Virus record (IMG/VR): IMGVR_UViG_3300028557_000062
Span: 1-47,585 of that record
Length of the DNA: 47,585 bases
Reading direction: 5' to 3' (one strand)
From: a virus
Shown: positions 33,642 through 41,400 of the stretch, one piece after another
How the letters are laid out: every line of letters starts with the position of its first letter
Numbering within the stretch: position 1 is the first letter of the stretch
Notes under the pieces: model-generated
Seen by the model: the letters and a program-made list of their open reading frames with translations, nothing else
Told to the model about the DNA's origin: nothing
Databases searched by the model: none
Translations under genes and position numbers: made by a program

Positions 33642-34967
33642 ATGACTACAAGCTATTCCATAATTTCAAGTATAACAGTGCCAGAAAATTATTCCTGGGA
33701 CGACGGTAACCCATTTAGTACCACCGTTTCTCTAGTTACAGGTACAACTAATTCCGGTTATATAATTGGTTATGCCCCTGGTGTAAAAATCACTTTTCAA
33801 AATAGATCTACAGATGATGAAGGTTTTGATTTTGTAGAATATACATGGAATTTTAACGATTACTATAACTCTCTCTACAATAATATTTCTTTATCATGCA
33901 AACAAAATGTAACACATACATTTATAATGCCTGGGGAGTACACAGTAAGCTTAAAACACTATCAAACTAAAACGGTACCTGTTTTAATTGACCCTGGTTT
34001 ACCAACTTTATCATGTCTTGGTAAATATGATATTGAATGGTATTGGGATAATCTTAGCGCAACTAATATTTGCCGTACATGGTTTGAAACAGAGTGTAAC
34101 GCAAGTTTTGAAAAAACCTGGGATGATGAATTAGCATGCCTCGGTAGATTTTGTAAATTTTGGTCTTGGACTCAACTTGAAAAGCAAGGAGGGGCTAACC
34201 CCGTAACTTGGGAACAAACTAAAACTGAAGCAGAATTTACAAAACGTTGGTTATACGAACCACCCACAACAGTCTGTTCTTCTGGAGAGAATGCTACATT
34301 TATAGATGTACAACAAGTACAAGAACAAACTTATACTCCATCGACAATAACAGTACGAGTACTGGAAATTAAACCTACTGCTAATATTTACTCAATTACT
34401 CAACCTACTACAGGGGTAACACCATACACTATTGAACTAACACCTCAAGAAACAAAAAGTGGTAGTTTCCCTATTGATAGAATCGTTTGGGACCCAGGGG
34501 ATGGATCAGGCCTTAAAACAGTAACACGCCTCGAGGCTCCCGATGTAAACACCTTTACCTTTACAAATTATTTTTCTGCTGATCCTTTAGACCCTAGAAA
34601 TTATAATCTATTACATACATATAAAAGAGGTCTTAAAACTTACCCTATTTTTTACCCCTCATTAACAGCATTTAGTAGCTCCACGGATAGTTATGATACA
34701 TGCTCGACAACAGTTGGTCCGATAGTTTTATCATCTATCTCAGGACAAACTCACCTTTTAGGGGTTCGTAATAGTTCTGCCGGTAGATTATATAGCATAC
34801 AAACTCAAGATTATGTCTCCTTTATGACTACACAAACAGCAACAAACACTCAAGAATATGTAATTACTATCCCTAGCAACCCTATAAGACCTATTATATT
34901 ACAAGAGCAAATATTACGCGGTAACAACGGGGCAGGTTACCCTGAACAGAGTATATTTGTATGCTAA
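33642..34967 (+). CDS. PKD-domain tail protein with Cys/Trp modules
   Basis: This 441-residue protein has an N-terminal PKD-like domain (about residues 45-110) with GVKITFQNRS, then YTWNFND and HTFIMPGEYTVSLKHY. Two copies of a Cys/Trp-rich module follow: CLGKYDIEWYWDN to KTWDDEL (125-164) and CLGRFCKFWSWTQ to KRWLYEP (166-207). Similar modules occur in the protein at 38425. From about 240 to 370 is a second Ig-like part (YTIELTPQETKSGSFPIDRI and VWDPGDGSG). It is probably a structural or adhesive virion protein. The start follows the previous stop by one base (TAATATG). No T4 homologue was recognised. Confidence 0.7.
   Translation: MTTSYSIISSITVPENYSWDDGNPFSTTVSLVTGTTNSGYIIGYAPGVKITFQNRSTDDEGFDFVEYTWNFNDYYNSLYNNISLSCKQNVTHTFIMPGEYTVSLKHYQTKTVPVLIDPGLPTLSCLGKYDIEWYWDNLSATNICRTWFETECNASFEKTWDDELACLGRFCKFWSWTQLEKQGGANPVTWEQTKTEAEFTKRWLYEPPTTVCSSGENATFIDVQQVQEQTYTPSTITVRVLEIKPTANIYSITQPTTGVTPYTIELTPQETKSGSFPIDRIVWDPGDGSGLKTVTRLEAPDVNTFTFTNYFSADPLDPRNYNLLHTYKRGLKTYPIFYPSLTAFSSSTDSYDTCSTTVGPIVLSSISGQTHLLGVRNSSAGRLYSIQTQDYVSFMTTQTATNTQEYVITIPSNPIRPIILQEQILRGNNGAGYPEQSIFVC
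34014..34262 (+). repeat. Two copies of a Cys/Trp-rich protein module
   Basis: The coding sequence holds two adjacent units with the pattern C-(L/Y)-x-(K/R/N)-(Y/F)-x-x-x-W-x-W, then about 25 residues, then W-x-x-(T/E), then (F/Y)-x-K-x-W. Additional units of the same pattern lie at 41734-41931 and 42946-43113 in the downstream giant gene, and a degenerate one at 42772-42945. It is a repeat at protein level, not an exact DNA repeat. Confidence 0.55.
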
Positions 34968-34993
34968 CCTAAAACAACTATTAAATATTACAA

Positions 34994-35923
34994 ATGGCTA
35001 AGGTTACATATAAATCTTTAACAGCTTTACAGCCGGTTGAATTAAGATACGAGTACTTTAATAATGAAGTATTAAAGACAGAATCGGTCGGCTTTACTGA
35101 AGGGTATAATTTTTATAAAACCACAGGTCTTATTAATTTTACAGATACTTCTATTAATAAAGGCTCATGCTTTGTACTAACTACAGCCACAAGTCTTAAA
35201 GATTTTTTTTCTGAATCTACTAATTTATCTATAGGGGAAATACCCGGAACGTTTAAATTACAACCTCGTAACTCTTTGATCTATTATGCTGGCTATGATT
35301 CTACAACAAACACTATAAACATTAATTCATTTGAAGGTACTAATTTTTTTATAACCCCTATAAATTCTGCGGGCAATGAGGTTGAGATTCGATTAGGGGA
35401 TCTCTATTTGCAAATTGATAGCACTTACCCGTATACAGTTAGATTAGGAAAAAAAATAATTGTTGAAGAAGAGAAATATAGACAACAATTTATTTTTATG
35501 TTTGCAAACGGCTTTATTAGCTTCAAAGCTTTAACTAATGCTGGTTACCGCTATTTAAGTTATGGTACTGATAACATTCTGAGAGCTGTAGGACTCATTT
35601 TAAATGATTCTATAATAAATGACTACTATTTTAAATGTATTGATGTAACTACAAATATTATGCCTTATGGTTATACTCCAACAAATAACTGGGTAACATA
35701 CTTTCTTGATTTTCCAAATCAAGTAAATAATAAAGATGTTTCTCTTAATAGAGAATTTATTAATACTCCAGTAAACTTCTTAATAGATTTTCCTATTGAA
35801 CAGGCAATAAAAACAGGTAAAACAACTCTTAATATAGCAAATCTTAAAACTGGCTTTACCCCTGCTGGTGGACCTACCCCAGTAGATAACAGTTATACCG
35901 AACCAATACTTACTACAAATTAA
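34994..35923 (+). CDS. Beta-rich structural protein of unknown function
   Basis: This 309-residue protein has no recognised domain. It is mostly predicted beta-strand, with TYKSLTALQPVELRYEYFNN at the N-terminus, an LYLQIDSTYPYTVRLGKKII section (about 139-158) and a QFIFMFANGFISFKA strand pair near 171-185. The final 25 residues are Pro/Thr/Gly-rich and probably flexible. There is no signal peptide or transmembrane helix. Its last base overlaps the next ATG (TAATG), which suggests coupled expression with the LamG-like protein that follows. By context it is a virion tail protein, perhaps a connector between the large proteins on either side. Confidence 0.65.
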   Translation: MAKVTYKSLTALQPVELRYEYFNNEVLKTESVGFTEGYNFYKTTGLINFTDTSINKGSCFVLTTATSLKDFFSESTNLSIGEIPGTFKLQPRNSLIYYAGYDSTTNTININSFEGTNFFITPINSAGNEVEIRLGDLYLQIDSTYPYTVRLGKKIIVEEEKYRQQFIFMFANGFISFKALTNAGYRYLSYGTDNILRAVGLILNDSIINDYYFKCIDVTTNIMPYGYTPTNNWVTYFLDFPNQVNNKDVSLNREFINTPVNFLIDFPIEQAIKTGKTTLNIANLKTGFTPAGGPTPVDNSYTEPILTTN

Positions 35924-38379
35924 TGAACAATTTTAATCAAAGAAAATACTATAAAATTTTTTCAGGTTCTAATCAAACGGGCGGTTATGATAAAATTCAT
36001 TTAGGTTATGAATCTGAAACAGCTGAAATTATTTTAAAAAAAGATAAAACTACCTCTTTTCATGTACCGTTTTTTAGCTCTATAAAAGATTTGATACCTG
36101 AACAAATTATAGGGGACGGTGCTGTACCCGGACCCATACCCGCTATGGCGGATCGTATTTTTCAAAAACAGAGCGGTTATGGCCAAACTACACCATGGGG
36201 ATCTACAACCGGGCCAGCAGACGGTAAATGGCTGTGTAGTTGGTTGTATTCTCTTTCAGGTGAAACCCCTCAGTGGTTAGACCGTTATTATAACCCAGGT
36301 CGAATAACTTATGATGAAGCCTTTAAGGGAGAAATAACCCCTGAAGGGTATAAAAAGAATGACCCGGTTTTTATAGATACGCCATCCTCTATGAAAATAG
36401 AGCCAGGGGTTTATTATCAGTATTTTCATAATGGTGAAAAAACAGCACAAGAAATAGTTAATACCTTTGCTGGTAATGATAGCTCTCATTTAAGATTAGA
36501 TCTCGATACTTGGACTAGTATACCGCCCGATAAATCAATTTATAATAATCAAGTGTTTATTAATAATTTTAAAGACGCGTGGTCTATAGATCTAAAGGAG
36601 CCTGATGTAATAGATAGAAATGCTTTAAATTTTAAAAATAATAATTTTATAGATGCACGAGTCACTTATTCTGATAATTACAATTTATCTAATGAATTTA
36701 CTATTAATTTTTGGATACAAGAAGATAATTGGGACAACGCTACCAGCACTCAGTTAGTTGGCAATTTTAATTACGGAGGCTATGGCATTTTTTATAATAA
36801 TTTAAAAAACTATCCATTTTTTGTAATACCGGAAACATTTTATGGACATCTTTTTTTCTTTAATCAAGAAGGTAACAACTATTTAGATAAAAGCACTCAG
36901 CCAGTTATAACCAATATAGATACTCCTTTATTAAGTGGCTCTAGCTCCCCTATAAAAGTTGCTATTAACGGAGAAGAAGAGCTAGTTGTTATTGACACCG
37001 GGGTACTCAACAGTGTCTATAAAGTTAATCACTTAGGAGACATTTTAGCTATACCTAGAACCTCTAGCGGTACACCTTTAGTTATTATCGGAAATTTAAA
37101 AGATCTTATTATAGATAAAAACAATAGTTGTTATATTATAACGACAACTAGTACTTACTTTTTTGATAAAAATTTAACTCTTATAAGTTTATCTGCTGAT
37201 AGACCTTATATTGATAACAAAAAATTTGCATATGACATTAACGGTATCTTACAAGAAGAAATATGCTTAGATTTTAAATTTGATAATTTAAACAATAAAT
37301 GGGTTATTAATTTGCAAGGAGATCTTTTTTTTAATAATCAGCAAATAATCAATATAACAGACTGTACAAGTCTAGCTATTGACCCGATGAATAATATATG
37401 GGTTTTATATGATAGAAATAAAATTGTAAAATATAACGCTGAAACTTTATTACCAACAGCTACTTACGAAGTAGGTTTAAATGCCAATAATGGAGTACGT
37501 AACTTAAGCTTTATTAGTAGTTATGATCGAAATACAAATACTCAAACTTGGTATGCTCTTGCCTATTATAGCGACGATCAAATATTATATCAACTAACAC
37601 TAAACGGAGAAATTAAACAACTCACCTTTATACCAGATAAAATTAATATTGAGCAGTCTCCACCAGCTCAACAAGACAAGAGCCTTCTTAAATTTTCTGC
37701 AACCGGAGATTTTACAGGTTACGAATGGAAGCGGATATTTAATAATGTGCTTTATGGTAATACCCCACAAATACAATTTAAAATTGCAGCTCAAACATCT
37801 ATAAAAAATACCCCACTAACCACTTTTACAGTATCGGTTCCAGTTCAATATTTTTCTGACAATACATGGCATTTAGTAACCTGTACATATGAAAATCAAA
37901 CAATGAAGGTTTATATAGATACTAGATTAAGAGACCAATTAACTCTACCTGGCACGTATAATTTAAGTTATGTAAGAAAAAATGATCTTTATATTGGTAC
38001 CCCAAGTGGTAAGTTTACAAATCTTAATATTGAACTTAACTCAAAAGCATTAATATTTAACGGCTATATTGACAATATTAAAATATACGATTATGCTCTT
38101 AAACCAGAAAGTTTACAGCTGTTTTTAAGGTCTCGCTTTATAGGCCAAGATCTAACTTGGAACCTGCCTACAGCCCCACTGCAGTATATAGAAGGTATAG
38201 ATAGATTTTTTAAGCATAAGTTACCAGGATCTAAAAGTACCTTTTTTAAGTTAAAATTATCAGGCCTACAAATAAAGGACCCGGGTACACGTAAAACAGT
38301 AGAGGCTTTTATAAAAAACGCCATACAACAAACAAAACCAGCTTATACAGAGTTATTACATATAGAATGGGTAGAGTAA
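35923..38379 (+). CDS. Tail protein with LamG-like domain split by an NHL-like propeller
   Basis: This 818-residue protein has four parts. Residues 1-210 are a unique N-terminal domain including ADGKWLCSWLYSLSGETPQW and LDRYYNPGRITY. Residues about 220-296 begin a LamG/concanavalin-like fold (NEFTINFWIQEDNWDN, GGYGIFYNN). Residues about 306-572 contain propeller-like units such as SLAIDPMNNIWVLYDRNKIV and DLIIDKNNSCYIITT. The LamG fold resumes at about 600-733 with YFSDNTWHLVTCTYENQTMK, VYIDTRLRDQLTLPG, DLYIGTPSG and FNGYIDNIKIYDYALKPE. The C-terminal 85 residues (RFFKHKLPGSKSTFFKLKLS, ending LLHIEWVE) look like an attachment domain. LamG domains commonly bind glycans, so a receptor or surface-binding role is inferred. 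Confidence 0.75.
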   Translation: MNNFNQRKYYKIFSGSNQTGGYDKIHLGYESETAEIILKKDKTTSFHVPFFSSIKDLIPEQIIGDGAVPGPIPAMADRIFQKQSGYGQTTPWGSTTGPADGKWLCSWLYSLSGETPQWLDRYYNPGRITYDEAFKGEITPEGYKKNDPVFIDTPSSMKIEPGVYYQYFHNGEKTAQEIVNTFAGNDSSHLRLDLDTWTSIPPDKSIYNNQVFINNFKDAWSIDLKEPDVIDRNALNFKNNNFIDARVTYSDNYNLSNEFTINFWIQEDNWDNATSTQLVGNFNYGGYGIFYNNLKNYPFFVIPETFYGHLFFFNQEGNNYLDKSTQPVITNIDTPLLSGSSSPIKVAINGEEELVVIDTGVLNSVYKVNHLGDILAIPRTSSGTPLVIIGNLKDLIIDKNNSCYIITTTSTYFFDKNLTLISLSADRPYIDNKKFAYDINGILQEEICLDFKFDNLNNKWVINLQGDLFFNNQQIINITDCTSLAIDPMNNIWVLYDRNKIVKYNAETLLPTATYEVGLNANNGVRNLSFISSYDRNTNTQTWYALAYYSDDQILYQLTLNGEIKQLTFIPDKINIEQSPPAQQDKSLLKFSATGDFTGYEWKRIFNNVLYGNTPQIQFKIAAQTSIKNTPLTTFTVSVPVQYFSDNTWHLVTCTYENQTMKVYIDTRLRDQLTLPGTYNLSYVRKNDLYIGTPSGKFTNLNIELNSKALIFNGYIDNIKIYDYALKPESLQLFLRSRFIGQDLTWNLPTAPLQYIEGIDRFFKHKLPGSKSTFFKLKLSGLQIKDPGTRKTVEAFIKNAIQQTKPAYTELLHIEWVE

Positions 38380-38424
38380 TAAAAAATCTTTGTATTTTTA
38401 ATTTTCAACCGTTAAATAATCTAA

Positions 38425-41400
38425 ATGGCTCTTGGTGCAATAACAGTTAGTGCAGTCCGCTTTGATAACGAACCGTTTGTAAGATCGTTAACTGCGACAA
38501 TATTGCCAGGCACTGGTACAGTACCCTTTGGTACAGAAACTGTTGCTTGGCTTTATAGTGATGAGGTCTGGGCTGTTACAAAAACCGGTCAAAGTTATGT
38601 ATCTGAAACAACTGGAACATACACTCAATTAAGTACAGTTTATTTTTATGTTTCTACTGATACATACGATTTTCGAGTAGCATCCTATGATTTATTTGAG
38701 CAAGTAATTTTAGCAGTATATTTAGACCCAGTTCCTAATATTTTTTCTTCAGATAGTGTACAGATCATATACGACAATTTCCCTAATATTCAAGTACCGA
38801 CTTTGTATTTTAATAATGAAAATACAAATTTTTCATCATTATTTTATAGAGAAAAAAGACCTCAGTATACTTTTAATTTAAGCGCAACTGTCGAGGAATC
38901 TTTTATTAACCCAACAAATTATCTACTTTCAAGTGAAAGTTTTAATAGCTGGACAATACAAAAAAATATAACAGCTACTAAACAAGGGCAGTTATCTCAA
39001 GACGGGGAATCATTAGCTACACTACTTATACCTATTAGTACAAGCATTTTTAACACAATAGGTTCTATTTCTAATTTTAATAATATATTAGGTACAACCC
39101 CTCACCCACCAGGTACGTATACCGTTGGGCCAACCGGTTACACTGTTTTTGGTAATGGACAAAACGCAGTTTTTGATATAAAAGTTACTAGCGCTAGCGC
39201 TGTATCAGCAATTGAAATTTTAAATGGAGGTCAGAATTTTAGTCCAGGAGATCTTATAACTATTAATAATTCGATTTTTAATTTAGAAACAGATACTTAC
39301 CCGATCAGCTTTGAAGTAGAAAATATTTTAAATGTAAATCATGAATTAGGACAAAATGTCTATCTAGACCCCGATACCTATACATACTCTGTTTTTGTTT
39401 ATCCGTTGAGTGGTAAGTATGTATATCTTAAGGGCTTTAATAAAGGAGAGGTTATTTTTGATATTGAGCAAGGTCTGTCATATCCAAATGGAAATTGGTT
39501 AAATAGTACAGTAGATTTTGTTGATACGAGTTTACCTATCTTTAACCCTTTAGGTGTAGGTTTTAACGACGTAGTTCGTTCTGTAGTTGTATCAAGTGAT
39601 CGAATTTTTGTAGGAGGAGACTTTACCTCTTATAATAATATACCAGTAAATCGTTTTATATGTTTAGATAGAGACGGTGTACCAGTACCAACATTCACTG
39701 TCGGCTCTGGGTTTGATAGTAGTGTACGAGTTATAACACCGTCCCAGGACGGTTCAAGTTTATTTGTCGGGGGAGATTTTACAGAATATAGTGGTATAAG
39801 TGCAGGTCGTATTATTAGTATAAATGCTTCTACGGGAGATGCCCTTCCGGGTTTAACCGCGCTTCCGGGCTTAACAGGGTTAGGGTTTAATGATCAAGTT
39901 TTAAGTATAGCAGTATCTGGCACTAATTTATTTGTTGGAGGAGCATTTACAGAATATAGAGACGTTTCTTCTAACAGAATAATTTGCTTACAAAGTGAAG
40001 ATGGAGCAGTAAATTCTAATTTTATAACCGATTCCGGATTTAACGATATTGTTAGAACTATTGCTGTTGATTCATCAAATAATCGTGTTTACGTTGGGGG
40101 GGACTTTACACAATATAAAACTACTACTACAAAGGTACAAAGAATTATCTGTCTTAATAGAGTAGGAAGTTATGTCAGTGGCTTTACGCCAAATACTTCG
40201 GCTTTTGATGATTCTGTTTTTGCTTTAAAATTAGATAGTGCTAATAAAGTACTGGTAGGTGGTAGTTTTACTAATTACGATAAAATTAATAGAAGAGGGA
40301 TTGCTCGTCTTTTAACAACAGGGAAAACAGATGCAGCCTTTAATCCCGGAAACGGGTTTGAATATGAAGCCGGCTCTACAACAAGAGCAACAGTTAAAAG
40401 TATTACAATCGATCCAGTAGATACAAATATATATGTTGGAGGTACCTTTACTGTTTATAATAATGAGCCTAATAATAAAGGTATAATTTCATTAACCCCT
40501 ACAGGTTCAAAAAATATCGACTTTAATAATAGCAACCTATACTCTACACTAGAGCTTGAAGATTTAGCATTAACTATAGAATTATTAAGTAATTCGATAT
40601 TTGTAGGTGGAGCGTTTAATTTAATAAGAACTATACCTATAGGGAGATTAGTAGAATTAAACAAAACCGGTACTATACCAACACTAACTATAACAGAAAA
40701 CCGTTTTCAGTTATGGAGACGCTGCACTGCTACTTTTTCTCTATCAGATGGAGACAATTATGATGCTTATATTGGCATAACTACAAATACAGAAAGCGTA
40801 TCATCAGCAACTACAGGAACTGAAACACTACTTATTTGGGGTAGTCAAATTAATAGAGGGCAAGCTAGTACTTTTGCCCCCTATATATCAACTCTTCATG
40901 TACCAAGAACTGTAAAATATAATGATACTTGGATTTCATTTAATAATAGTAATATAAAAGCTGGTACTGTACCTCTTACTTCAACAATTTATTCTGCTCT
41001 TTGTAGCTTTAATACCCCAACCCCCACTGTTTGCAGTATTAATATTACCCTATCAGCTAGATCTACCTTTGATTCCTTTTCACCTTGGTTTACACCACAT
41101 ATAGTAACAAATAGTTTAACCGGTGTGTTTCTACAAAAAATGCTAACCGCAGACTTTATAGGTTTCCCTGTAAACTATTTTGATTCATTTGGAAGACAGA
41201 TTACTGATTTAAATTTTGTAACTGAAACATACACGACGTCTCCCGGTTTATGTTTTTATGGAGAGGGTCATACCGAGGTTATAAAACTTTCTGCAAAAAA
41301 TCAAACAGATATTAGTAGCTACTACTGGACAATAGGCAATGAAGATACAAGTTTTTATGATATATCAGCAATTGATTCTATTAATGGGCTTTTCCAGATA

